Positions 1-8,640 of a DNA stretch of 14,772 nt are shown one piece after another. The stretch comes from Acanthaster planci (Eukaryota; Echinodermata; Asteroidea; Valvatida; Acanthasteridae): positions 314,875 through 329,646 of the forward strand of contig NW_019091648.1 of assembly GCF_001949145.1 (NCBI RefSeq). Reading direction: 5' to 3'. Below the pieces are notes generated by a model. The model worked only from the letters and a program-made list of their open reading frames with translations, was not told the origin of the DNA and did no database searches. The first letter of the stretch is position 1. Every line of letters begins with the position of its first letter. A program made the position numbers and the translations under genes.

Positions 1-840
1 ATTTTAAACCACTGTGTCGTGGTCAACTTTTGATAGTGTCTCCCTCTTCACAATGTCCCCACCTCTGATGCCAATACTATCAACAAGGACAGCACCCTCA
101 AGGACCACACAGATCTCACTCAAGACCAGCTTCATGAGCTGCTCCTCACCTGCATCAACTCATTGAGCTTCTGCTGGTGGGATAAATTCCATGAACAAAT
201 GGCTGGAAAAACCATGAGATCCCCTATATCCCCCGTTCTGGCCAACATATTCATGGAAGAATTTTGGCAGAATGCCATCACCACAGCATATTACAGACCC
301 AAGACTTGGCTCTGGAATGGGAACGACACCTTTGGAATTTGGCAGCATGGGCAGGACAGCCTCCAACTCTCCCTGGAACACCTCAATGAGCTTAGCTTCA
401 CAGCAGCATCCAGTTCACCGTGGAACAAAAAACGATGGCAACATCTCATTTCTTGATGTTAAGGTATCCAGATCACAGGACGACAGTCTTACCTGCCATG
501 TCCACTGGCAACCCACTTTAACAGATAGATATCACCATAGTGTTTCCTTCCATCACCATAAGATCAAATTTTCTGTCAACTGGGCTCTTGTTCATAGAGC
601 AACATCTGTGACAAGGAATATCTCACTCAAAGACTCAAAGACACATGACCAAAGCACTGTACCAAAATGGATACAAGTCAAGCCAAATCAAGACTCAAGA
701 CCCAAGACCTGCCCCTGACCGAAGGATCACCTATACCCAAAGCCAACTCTTTGGGGCCCCTAGTCCTAGGCAGTATTTCCCATCACATCCAGTGCATCCT
801 CCACAAGCATAGTATTCAAGTGTGCCATACAGCCCCCCCC
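1..840 (+). pseudogene. Penelope-type reverse transcriptase, broken
   Basis: In an active element this would copy element RNA at a nicked target. Motif A is seen as FDSVSLFT at 29-52, with the catalytic Asp codon at 32-34. The frame then shifts by one base near 50-53 and stays open to 456. It carries WWDKFHEQ, SPISPVLANIFMEEF (motif B region) and NDTFGIWQHG at about 331-360. In the family motif C is normally YVDD; here the first Asp is replaced by Asn and the Tyr-Val is lost. A shift near 390-420 moves coding to the next frame, where ISFLDVKV (to about 466) and TDRYHH (about 521-538) continue to 718. The Gly that normally precedes SP in motif B is Arg. The protein is non-functional by frame breaks and by the catalytic-site change. 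Confidence 0.85.
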
Positions 841-894
841 CAAAGATGGAGAACCTGCTAACCTTGCACAAGGGCTAGCCTTACCCACAACACA

Positions 895-1190
895 AGTCAG
901 GAGTCTACAAAATCCCCTGCCAAGTGGTCAAAGTGTAAATCAGCGACACTGGCAGGGACCTCCCTACAGACTCAATGATTATAAAGCCCATGACTGGAAA
1001 GGAGAATTTGAAAGTCAGCCATCATTAAGCACTCTCACCCCAGTGACCACCTGATCATCTGTACCCAAGCTGAATTAACAATTAACAACGGCACCCTTGT
1101 CACATCAGAAAAGGCATAAAAATCCTCAAAGCACAACACAGTTCCCCAAAAGAATGGTTTCAACATCAGTGACATCAGGCACCCCATCCT
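895..1190 (+). pseudogene. GIY-YIG endonuclease domain of the Penelope-like element, broken
   Basis: This domain nicks target DNA in Penelope-like elements. GVYKIPC is encoded at 900-920, corresponding to the GIY half of the motif. A degenerate DTGRDL follows in another frame at about 942-960, where the family has IGETGR. KAHDWKGEFES is encoded from about 983 and DHLIICTQAEL from 1045, again in different frames. A last block, VPQKNGFNISDI, at about 1142-1177 resembles the family C-terminus. At least three frame changes and several stops separate the blocks, so no functional enzyme is made. The placement directly downstream of the RT supports the call. Confidence 0.75.
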
Positions 1191-2545
1191 CACATCCCAG
1201 CCCAAGGGGTTTCCTTGGGCCTAGGACATGTTCCCAGCCTATGGGTCTCCTATACCATTGGCTACCTTCCCCCATGCTCCCCTCCTTCAAACTGACACAC
1301 CTAACCGATTGCACAGCATCCTATGTTCTGCTCAAGTGCCCTTGGTTGGATCATGAGTTGGCATCCTCTCCAAACCTCACTGCCTCCAGACACCACAAGC
1401 TACTTCAGCCGTCTGCTGACAGCCACAGACAGAGCATATGGTCTGAAATGTTGGGTACCATCCAGGTCTTTTCAGGACCACACATACTGACAAGAAATAT
1501 CTTTGCATGATGCGACCACAAATTCTTTTCCCTTAACTTGCCGCCTTCATCATGAAAAGCTTCAAAGCACAAGCTATATGTGGTTTCTTAAGGCAAAATG
1601 AGGAACATTGCCCAAAACCTTAATCTGAGTAATTAGCATTCGAAGTCAGACATACGTAAAAAATGGGTTCAAAATCGTTTTTCACATTTTTGGGTAGCTT
1701 AACTATCAAAGATTTCCCCTAGCTGTGTCAAATGTGTCGGAAAGACCAATAAAGGTGTCTAAAATGAGGATTTCTGAAGTGATTCTGAGTCAGTATTTAT
1801 CAAAAAATCATTGTGATTACCTTTCAGACACCATCTATCTATATGATGCAGTGTGCTAGCAACGTGTACTGTGTGTGGCTGTGGGATGGGCAGTTGCAAC
1901 ACGTAAAAGGCTCACATTTCAAATCGCCAGAGCAATGACATAGTTCCCTAGAACCAACGGCTCTGAAATCACCAGGTAGGAAACGTGGCCCTGAATATCA
2001 TTTCCCGAAAGTTTGAAACCTGCATCTTTTTTAACTGAAGAAAAATTTGAGTTCAAAGTGTCCACGCATAATGTTTACTTGAGAATTCAAAGAAAATCCA
2101 AGTCTCGTGTTCCATCAAGTGTTTCGTTATGAAATTCATACTTTGATTTCTCATCATTTTCGAAAAATACTGGTGTCAAACTTTCAGGATATCACATTTA
2201 ACTCATGATTTCATCTGAGCTAAAAATTATAGTCCCTAGGTGACCACAAATGTGCCATTGCTGTGGGAATTGGTAGTGCATGTACTTTTAAACAGCCCGC
2301 GCAATGTATGTTGTAGACAATTGGTGGCATAGTCCGTTACCCTTTTTTCGAAGGCTGTTTTCTCAAAAACTAAATTCGGCTCTCCTGATGACACACGTTG
2401 TCTTTGTTGCTTCGTATTTTACGACACAAGTGGCACAGGGAAATAAATTTGGTACAATTGTAAAGCTTAATAAATGCTCTTTATTTTCCTGCCTGTATCT
2501 CAAAAATCGGATTTGGGGATCAATCCTCAAAATGCCATGGTAGGT
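1191..2545. other. No recognisable gene; AT-rich intervening DNA
   Basis: Open frames here (for example 1097-1510 + and 2304-2543 +) have no domain, no motif and no splice-bounded structure that I recognise. The first may include Penelope C-terminal or 3' flanking sequence. From about 1510 the stretch is AT-rich, with short homopolymer runs and no clear inverted or direct repeats. It separates the Penelope remnant from the 3' end of the minus-strand Gypsy remnant and could contain that element's lost 3' flank, but I see no LTR-like ends. Confidence 0.5.
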
Positions 2546-3290
2546 CACATATACTGTATATCCTGAAACAAGGTACTCTCAAATTGTCTCAAATCTTAGT
2601 CAGTGTGGAGCAGATGGGGTGCACCAAATTTACACACAAACTCATTAACGAACACTTGGGAAATGGTTTCTGCATCAATAGAAGGAACAACATAGGCTTC
2701 AGACGACTTTGTGAAGTGGTCTAAAGCTGCTATCACATAGTGGTTGACTCTATGAGTCTCTTGAAAAGGTCCTGTTATATCTATACCAACTCTCTCCATC
2801 GGTACCCCCAACATTTGTTATTGGAGCTTCACCCTTGCATGACGGTTAAGCATCTTCTGGTGGGCGCATGCCAAACAACATTGACACCAGTCTGCTATAG
2901 CGATCAGCATCTTATACCAATAAAAGCAACTTCACATGTTTGTATATCTTATTAACTCCAAGATGACTTCCGGTTGGGCTGGGCTGTTGTTCGAATTTGT
3001 TAGGATCTCCTGTTGCAACTCTGATGGAACATCTACCGAGAAAATTACAGTCTCATCCATGTCATCCTCCCATTTCTTGTGCAGAACACCATCCCTGATG
3101 CATAACTGGTTCCGGGCACTCAAGTGCCTTCTACAGAAATCTCTTGTCAAGTCGGCCCTGTCTTTTCCAGATTTCAACCATCCAATAACTTTACTAAGTG
3201 TCTCATCTGCTGGCTGCTTCTCTCTCAGTCCAGCATTCGTGAAACCTGTAGCCAGTTGGTCTCCACTTCCTATGCTACACAACACGCTTC
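2546..3290 (-). pseudogene. Gypsy integrase fragment, broken
   Basis: Integrase joins element cDNA to host DNA. The N-terminal part lies at 2932-3285 (minus). The second half of the zinc-binding region is visible as CCLACAHQKM near 2865-2890; the His pair is not clear. The core follows from 2814: PMERVGIDITGPF holds the first catalytic Asp and LLHTD the second, with DLRQFESTLFQDI continuing past a stop to about 2548. The DD35E glutamate lies beyond the truncation and is absent. A frame break lies between the zinc region and the core near 2815-2930, and an in-frame stop follows HTD. Confidence 0.8.
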
Positions 3291-3360
3291 ATATGTTGGA
3301 AAGGTTTCTGAATTGATAAGTCATCCTTGGGTTGGCCAGCAAAATCTTTATATCTCCTTG

Positions 3361-4216
3361 TTAGTTCTCCTCTACAATGAGGTGTGCTGTTGCAAGTCTG
3401 GTGGGGTCTTTCCCTCTGAATCTGATGGTTCTAGGCCAAGTGCACTGCTGGCATGGCATTCTTGACACAGTGTCTGCGTTACTATGATGCCTGCCCAGTC
3501 TACGGTGAATTTCAATCTCATAGTCAGCTAGAAGTTGGATCAACCCATTGGTTTCTTAAATCCAAAGAGCCATTTCAATGCCACATGGTCTGTTTGGACA
3601 AGAAACTTTCACCTATATAAGTAATGGCAGTAATACTTGACGAAGTACATGATCACAAGTAGCTCTTTCCCTGTAACACAGTAACTGTCATTCTTTGTCA
3701 AGGCTTGAATGGAATAGGTGATTACTTTCCTGACCCCACATGTCTTGCTTTTGAGACAACACAGCCCCTAAACCACAGTCACCTGGTGTCTGTGTCAAGT
3801 ATGAAACTGTCATGGCTTTAGGGTATGCCAAGATAGGGGAAGAAACCAACCTCCTCTTCAGGCTGCCCAAAGCAGTCTGACATTCCTCTATCCAGTTATA
3901 GGTGAGTGATGTCTCTGTCAGGTGGTTAAGGGGTCAGGCCAGCTAGGCAGAGCTTGGTACAAATCTCTTGTAATACAAAACAAGGCCCAGGAACCCTCGC
4001 ATATCAAAGACATTGGTGGAAACTGACCAGTTCTAAATCTGCTGAATCTTGTCAGGATCTGTGTTCACAATGTCAGATGACACGACATGTCCAAGGAAGG
4101 CTGCTTCCTTTTGGAAAAGATGGCTTTTCTTGGGTTGCAATCTAAGTCCAGCAGCCTTTTTCTGGTCAAGGAGAAGTCAGAGACATTGCAGATGCTCTTC
4201 GTAGGTTTGACCTGAA
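3361..4216 (-). pseudogene. Gypsy reverse transcriptase C-terminus and RNase H, broken
   Basis: From 4216 downward the minus strand encodes QTYEEHLQ, KKSHLFQKEAAFLGHVVSS and NTDPDKIQQI, the end of the RT palm and the thumb. RNase H follows: LKRRLVSSPILAYP and CGLGAVLSQ at 3688-3870, where the usual Asp-Ala-Ser is degenerate. The RNase H end and tether, YEIEIHRRLGRHHSNADTVSR, lies near 3460-3530. The middle part carrying the IEKE and TDH motifs (about 3540-3690) is badly frame-broken. In-frame stops occur in the thumb, near 4030 and 3940. The copy is clearly non-functional. Confidence 0.8.
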
Positions 4217-4649
4217 ATTTTTTGAAATGTTACCATGGGAACCAGTTTAATTATGGTACAACCTATAACAGAGCACCTGTCGGGTGCCTTGAAATCCTAT
4301 GCACAAAGTGCTGTCGTTGTTGGTAGGCATTATTTTCAAAATGGTGACATCCACGGTCAGCATATCAATACCACAGGCCGGGTTTTTCATGGCGCCATAT
4401 ACCGGAAAATATACGGTATTGGAAAACTTTTGGGGTGCTCGTATGAAAGTCTGAACTCGGAGGAATACAAGTGTGAGTAAAATTGTTGATTCATTCTGAT
4501 TTCAAAAGATATTAGGATTCAAATTTTTTGACAATTCTGCAGTTTGGATTTCAGGCATTAAAGTCATGCCTTGAAGTAGGGCTGTGATGGAGACAGAAAG
4601 TGGCAAGTTTCAAAAGAGAGCAATCCACAGCCCTATGTATGAGGCTAGC
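4217..4649. other. No recognisable gene
   Basis: An 81-codon open frame at 4235-4480 (+) has no motif I recognise and begins within a few bases of where Gypsy homology ends, so it is probably chance. The stretch is AT-rich and unique as far as this window shows. Confidence 0.4.
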
Positions 4650-4844
4650 TCTGTACTGTAACGTGACAAAGGGCACTAGTCACTAGGCGCGGTGCAAAAT
4701 TATAGATGCCGCTCTGCCAAGTAACAGAGGCAGATGTGAGGCGTGCATAGCTGTGTGTAAAGTGAGCGCGGCACATAGGCTTCGCCTTGTGCATAGTGTG
4801 CCTTGTGAGCACGTATGCGTGTGTGGTAACAGCCGCGCGAAGGC

Positions 4845-4851
4845 TATAAAA
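4845..4851 (+). promoter_or_regulatory. TATA box of the putative solo LTR
   Basis: TATAAAA lies in a GC-rich context (aggctataaaaggcac). This is a classic RNA polymerase II core promoter element, with transcription expected to start about 25-30 bases downstream. Confidence 0.5.
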
Positions 4852-5201
4852 GGCACTCACAGGCAGGGTTTAGTCGTCCTGATCAAGGGCTGATCCTGTG
4901 GTAAGGGTTGAGAATCCGGTGCAAGGGTTAAAGTCACCTAGCCTAGCATGACTGTGCCTAAGTCCCGAGTGATCCTGAGAGGAGCTTGCGTTCGACATAA
5001 GGGCAGATTGCTATCTCATGATGTGAGTTGAGTGTAGTGCAGCCCTGACAATAAGCCCTGTAGACTTGCTAAAGTCCCTGATTCAGCACTGGATGCCCAC
5101 AATTAATTGTGGTGTTCCCTGCTCTGGGCGAAGTCCACTCACGTGTAAATCACACAGTCTCCCCGGTGTATTGGTTGAGTGTGATTGAAGGAGTGTTAAC
5201 G

Positions 5202-5207
5202 AATAAA
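5202..5207 (+). promoter_or_regulatory. Polyadenylation signal in the putative solo LTR
   Basis: AATAAA lies about 355 bases after the TATA box and is followed within about 30 bases by a TG-rich stretch (tttgattgttgtatatc). The order fits an LTR R region. Confidence 0.45.
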
Positions 5208-5285
5208 CCAGCCACTTTGATTGTTGTATATCAGTCAGGTGTCCTGGCGAAATTTATTTCAAGTCAGGTCTGTCCGGGTTACGTC

Positions 5286-5865
5286 ACTTAGTTTCGACCA
5301 ATAAGATTAGCCATCATCTTGATGAAGGCCAACTTTCTTGGGGGACAGTATACTTCGCTCTGAACGGACTCGGCCCTAGCCGCTCAGGGACTCTCTGGCA
5401 TGCCGTCCAACGCACCGCGCCTCAAGGAGGAGGGCACCCCCGCCTTCGTCGGATGGGTGTGGCGCCACAGTGCCTTCACAGTGCAGTTTTTCTTGAAAGA
5501 GCCCAGATTTTGTGGTGTTACGTGATATTCTTTTGTGCACGAACCTGGCTGAGTGCGCTGCTGACTTCTTTTCAATAGAGGCCAGATTAGCATGCAGCGG
5601 TGCTGTGTGGCTCATCGCTGCGGTGGTGGAGCGCTTTTGTCCCCAGTGGTAATCCACTCGCTGTCAATGCCCCAAACCGTTGTATACTGTTTCAAAACAA
5701 GGCAGGATTATCTCCACTTTTGAGAGTGAAAAAATGTTGGTAATGCACAGCAGCCTGGTCTTTTGTTACAAGGCCCTGTTCCCTTTGTCCGAGTTCGGAG
5801 ACCACGGCCACCCATATAAAGCATACGTGTCCGGATCCGGAGTCCCCGGCAGGAAGTGGTTAACC
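5286..5865. other. GC-rich stretch without an identified gene
   Basis: From about 5340 to 5660 the DNA is much richer in G, C and CpG than its neighbours. A CCAAT sequence lies at about 5299. Both strands have open frames: a 93-codon minus frame at 5376-5657 and a plus frame of about 44 codons from the ATG at 5400. Neither shows a domain I recognise. It could be a promoter or first-exon region, or part of an unrecognised element. Past 5660 the composition returns to average. Confidence 0.35.
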
Positions 5866-6035
5866 CTTCCCATGTCACCATTTCTTTTTGACCCAAACCT
5901 GAAACATGTTTATTTTTCATTCTTCTCTGCCCCAACCGCAGAACCATTATTCTTGTTCAAAGTGTCCAACCAGTGAAAAGTATTAATTCTTCCCATCTCA
6001 GCATTTCTTAATCCAAACCTAAACCATGTGTGGTT
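5866..6035 (+). repeat. Degenerate ~120-bp satellite, left part (units 1 and 2a)
   Basis: Unit 1 runs about 5866-5988. Unit 2 starts at 5989 and is cut at 6035 by the Gypsy 5' LTR. Shared landmarks are a CCCATCTCAGCATTTCTT-like block, then CCAAACCTGGATCAC-like, a T-rich run, TGCCCCACC-like, and CATCCAACCCACCAAAA-like. The same landmarks recur in order at 11036-11806, which shows the array was once continuous. Confidence 0.8.
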
Positions 6036-6227
6036 TGTTACGATAATGCTCAGTGCCCTCTTGTGGTAAGACCTTCGGGGTGATTGACCGGGCTGGGGAG
6101 GTCACGTTGTTGGTAGCTGTATGCCGAGTGTGGACGAGCATGGAATAAAGCAGTAGCTAATGTATCCTTAAATTGCCTCTCAAAGCTGAAGCCCCTTTAT
6201 TAAGCTGCAACACCACAACACATAACA
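6036..6227 (+). repeat. Gypsy 5' LTR (192 bp)
   Basis: It begins TGTTACGATAATGCT and ends CACATAACA, immediately before the primer binding site. Compared with the 3' LTR it has about ten substitutions or single-base indels and one extra 33-bp segment near 6120-6155. That segment contains AATAAA at 6144-6149. The stretch 6055-6112 is identical in both LTRs. Confidence 0.9.
6144..6149 (+). promoter_or_regulatory. Polyadenylation signal in the 5' LTR
   Basis: AATAAA lies in the 33-bp segment that is present here and absent from the 3' LTR. In an LTR element the 3' copy provides polyadenylation, so its absence there would matter. Confidence 0.55.
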
Positions 6228-6245
6228 TGGTGTCAGACGCTGAGG
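6228..6245 (+). other. Primer binding site, tRNA-Leu-like
   Basis: TGGTGTCAGA directly follows the 5' LTR. It is complementary to the 3' end of animal leucine tRNAs (…TCTGACACCA, recalled from general knowledge). Ten bases match; later bases diverge. Confidence 0.75.
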
Positions 6246-6669
6246 ATCTTTCTTTGATGCTAGTTGGAGCTCTCCCTTAGTGAAATTCCAACGGATGAAC
6301 TCATGCTGTTGCCACGTCAACGACGCTGTCGAACCACACGGTTGCCTGTGTGTGTGTACATGTACGCGATGACCGGAGTGGACATGTCATGACATGTGCT
6401 GTGGATTTGAACAGACTCTGAACTGTATGGACGGCATCGGCATAATTGGTGTGTGTTTGCATTCAAACCACAGTGAATAGTAGTAAGAGGTGTTGGCTAC
6501 ATGTGTGTACACGTATTAAGAGCCATGATTAGATTCTTCTATAATTTTGAATAGGAACACAGTATTCAGTAAAGCTAGACTCGAGTTTGTTCTAAGCAGT
6601 TCCACTTAAGTCCTAAGTTTGTGGTGTTCATTGTATCTATTGTATGCTGGGACACACAACGCTTGAAGA
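6246..6669 (+). other. Gypsy untranslated leader
   Basis: About 420 bases lie between the primer binding site and the gag ATG at 6670, with no coding potential. It contains TG/AC-rich runs (gtgtgtgtacatgtacg near 6348-6366). It probably holds packaging signals, but nothing specific can be seen. Confidence 0.5.
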
Positions 6670-7500
6670 ATGCCAAACCCATCAGAAGACACACATATGA
6701 GTCGCATTCCTCCCCCTAAGCCTTTGCAGTTGACTGGAAATCTGAAGAAAAATTGGGAGAAATTTCGTCTCATCTGCGATAGCTATGAGGTCATAACTAA
6801 CCTTTATAAAAGCCCAGACAGGGTAAGAATTGCCCACTTTATTACAGCCATAGGCCCTGAAGCATATACATAATGGATTGCCATTTAAAAGTGAAGATGA
6901 CAAGAAGTCGTTGAAAGTGATCTTGGATTTGTGGGAGAAATATTGTGTTGGTCAAACAAATTTAATAACTGCTCACAGCAAGGGAAAACATTTGACAACT
7001 TCTATGTTAAGCTACGCACGCTAGTGGCTACATGCGATTTTGGTGAATTAGCAGATGATCTTATTCGTGACCGCATTGTTTGCTGAATCGCGGATAACGC
7101 TACAAGAAAATGGCTGTTGCAGAAGCCTAAGCTGACACCATCAAAGTGTCTGGACCTGTGTCGAGCCAGTGAAGCCTCCAAAGTCCATCTGAATGCTATG
7201 TCAAATGATTCCAATGGTGTTGACACTGCAGTGCATGCCTCATGTGCGAAGAAAGGGAAACCACAGAATTACCATATTGAGTGTCTGTATTGTGGTCGTA
7301 AGCACAAATTGAGTAGAGCAAATTGCCCAGCCTATGGAAAGGAGTGTAAAACGTGTGTGGTAAAGCAAACCACTTTGCTCAGAAATGCAACCAAGGTGCA
7401 CCACGTGGTACTAGACATGTTAAAACAAAGAAAAAGGGCAAAGTTCATACTGTTGAGGAAACTGAATCCTCTGAAGAAGAGTGCATTTGTATTACACTAG
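6670..7500 (+). pseudogene. gag: Gypsy gag (capsid and zinc-knuckle nucleocapsid), broken
   Basis: Gag packages element RNA. The ATG at 6670 opens a frame with PPPKPLQLTGNLKKNWEKF, typical of animal Gypsy gag N-termini. A TAA at 6871-6873 stops it. Capsid coding continues in another frame (ending near 6960), then returns to the first frame, with a TGA at 7084-7086. Two zinc knuckles follow: CLYCGRKHKLSRANC (about 7288-7332), a CX2CX3HX6C form, and CX2CX4HX4C about 7345-7390. The second is split by an extra GT at about 7357-7358 in a GTGTGTGG run, which moves the downstream part into the protease frame. Residues after 7360 in the first frame are out of frame. Confidence 0.85.
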
Positions 7501-7890
7501 AGGACAGTGATGCTTGTGTAGTGAATCAAGTCACTTCAGATTTGAAGAGCAAAATTTATGCATCCATGGAAGTTAGAGGTGTAACTAAGCCTGTACACAT
7601 GCAAATTGACTCAGGGGTCACATGTAATGTGATGCCCTTCCGTTTCTTGCCACAAGGTACTGTTGCAGAGAAAGCAAATCACAAGTTATGCATGTATAAT
7701 AAAGAAACTATGCCAGTTGAAGGAACGTGTCAGCTGCACTTGAGGAACCCAAAGAATAGGAAGAAATACTTGGTACACTTTGTTGTTGTTCAAGGTCAAG
7801 TTCAGTATCCACTACTTGGGACTAAAACTGCTCAACAGATGAAACTAATCAAAGTAGTGTATGATAACATTGCTGTGGTCGAGCAGACAC
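7359..7890 (+). pseudogene. Gypsy aspartic protease region
   Basis: The frame that carries the end of the second zinc knuckle stays open through an acidic linker (EETESSEEE near 7455-7480) into a retropepsin-like domain. The active-site triplet DSG is at 7608-7616, within MQIDSGVTCNVMP. A flap-region block and the C-terminal LLGTKTAQQMKLI (about 7815-7850) match the family. NIAVVEQ near 7866-7885 precedes the RT. The spacer between NIAVVE and the first RT block is shorter than usual for the family, suggesting an internal deletion beside the frameshift near 7890. The protease stretch itself has no stop. Confidence 0.8.
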
Positions 7891-8640
7891 AAGCTGAACG
7901 TGCCAGGCCAGATACATCTGACTGTCGACCAAGATGCGAAACCTGTGGTAGTGCCTCCACGCCATGTGTCAATCGCGATCAAGCCAAAGCTGAAGACGGA
8001 GCTCCAAAGACTGGAGGAACGCGATGTGATCGAAAAGGTCACAGGCCCGACAGATTGGGTATCAAGCATGGTCACTGTGGTCAAGCCCAGTGGTAAGCTG
8101 CGATTATGCATTGACCTACAACATCTCAACCTCGCATTAAAGTGTGAACAGTATCCTCCCCCAGTAATAGAGGATGTGCTTCCACAACTCGCGAAGGCCA
8201 AAGTCTTCAGTAAAGCTGATCTGAAGGAAGGATTTCTCCAGTGTAAACTGGACGACAAATTGGCATGCCTCACTACATTTCAGACACCATGGGGGAGATA
8301 CCAGTGGCGCCGTTTGCCATTTGGTCTGTCTCCTTCGCCTGAGTTGTTCCAGATGAAACTGGACCAATGCTTTGAAGGCTTAAGCGGCATACATGTCATA
8401 GCAGATGACATCCTCATAACAGGACAAGGAGAGACACTGGAAGAGGCCATTCGCGACCATGAGAAGAACATGAGGAATTTCCTCTCCCGATGCAAGGAAA
8501 GGAACATCAGACTCAATAAGGACAAGCTTGAGTTCAAAAGTGACAAGGTCACTTTCATTGGTCATCGTTTGAAACAGTTCGAGTTAAGACTGATCCGAAC
8601 AAAGTTGAAACAGTTTGCAACATGGAAGCTCCTACATCTG
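7891..8640 (+). pseudogene. Gypsy reverse transcriptase, one frame largely open
   Basis: The enzyme copies element RNA into cDNA. This is the best-preserved domain, open from 7861 to 8643 in one frame. NVPGQIHLTVDQDAKPVV and LEERDVIEKV are the N-terminal blocks. SKADLKEGF contains the motif A Asp (8218-8220). LPFGLSPSPELFQ is motif B. IADDILITG holds the catalytic Asp pair (8404-8409). FIGHRL ends the palm near 8572. A frameshift near 8575 then moves the thumb and connection (TDPNKV, FVGMVKYLAKFLP, 8590-8700) into the next frame. The catalytic residues are intact even though the polyprotein is not. Confidence 0.9.

Larger units (their letters stand above)
1..1190 (+). mobile_element. Penelope-like retroelement remnant (RT + GIY-YIG endonuclease), 5' cut by window edge
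   Basis: Conceptual translation of the three + frames gives, in order, reverse transcriptase motif A, a B-like motif, a motif C remnant, the FLDV and TDRYHH blocks, then a GIY-YIG-type block. RT followed by GIY-YIG endonuclease on one strand is the diagnostic layout of Penelope-like elements. The reading frame changes several times, and the element has few CpG dinucleotides compared with the Gypsy integrase region near 9240-9560, which suggests an old copy if this genome is CpG-methylated. Recognisable coding stops near 1190. No terminal repeat is visible and the left end lies outside the window. Family identity is secure; the exact clade is not. Confidence 0.85.
2546..4216 (-). mobile_element. 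Ty3/Gypsy LTR-retrotransposon remnant, pol only, truncated at both ends
   Basis: Reading the minus strand from 4216 to 2546 gives the C-terminal part of reverse transcriptase, then RNase H, the integrase zinc region and the integrase core. That is the Ty3/Gypsy order. Gag, protease, the RT catalytic centre and both LTRs are missing. Homology stops abruptly near 4216, before the RT palm motifs, and near 2546, shortly after the second catalytic Asp of integrase. Several stops and frameshifts break the coding. It differs clearly in sequence from the + strand Gypsy element at 6036-11035, so it is a different family, perhaps 412-like. Confidence 0.85.
4650..5285 (+). mobile_element. Putative solo LTR, + orientation
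   Basis: The segment begins near TGTAACGTGAC (4657) and ends near GGGTTACG (to 5283), a TGTAAC/GTTACg pair that is nearly inverted, as LTR ends are. It contains a good TATA box at 4845-4851 and AATAAA at 5202-5207, in the order and spacing of an LTR with U3, R and U5. No coding sequence lies inside, and no primer binding site or polypurine tract is seen beside it, hence solo LTR. Its orientation is opposite to the neighbouring minus-strand Gypsy remnant, so it is probably not that element's LTR. I could not find a convincing target-site duplication, so the ends are approximate. Confidence 0.5.

Noticed and set aside
1097-1510. 137-codon + open frame
   Set aside because: Overlaps the end of the Penelope remnant in a shadow frame; Pro/Ser/His-rich composition with no motif.
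2304-2543. 79-codon + open frame and 61-codon minus shadow
   Set aside because: No domain, no splice context, AT-rich surroundings; expected by chance.
2936-3465. 126- and 113-codon + open frames
   Set aside because: Antisense shadows of the minus-strand integrase and RNase H remnant, whose motifs are clear.
4235-4480. 81-codon + open frame
   Set aside because: No recognised motif and it begins at the broken end of the Gypsy homology.
5830-5841. TCCGGATCCGGA perfect 12-bp palindrome
   Set aside because: Short, isolated, and expected occasionally in GC-richer DNA; no partner structure.
5680-5976. 98-codon + open frame
   Set aside because: Its 3' half runs into the non-coding satellite; no motif.
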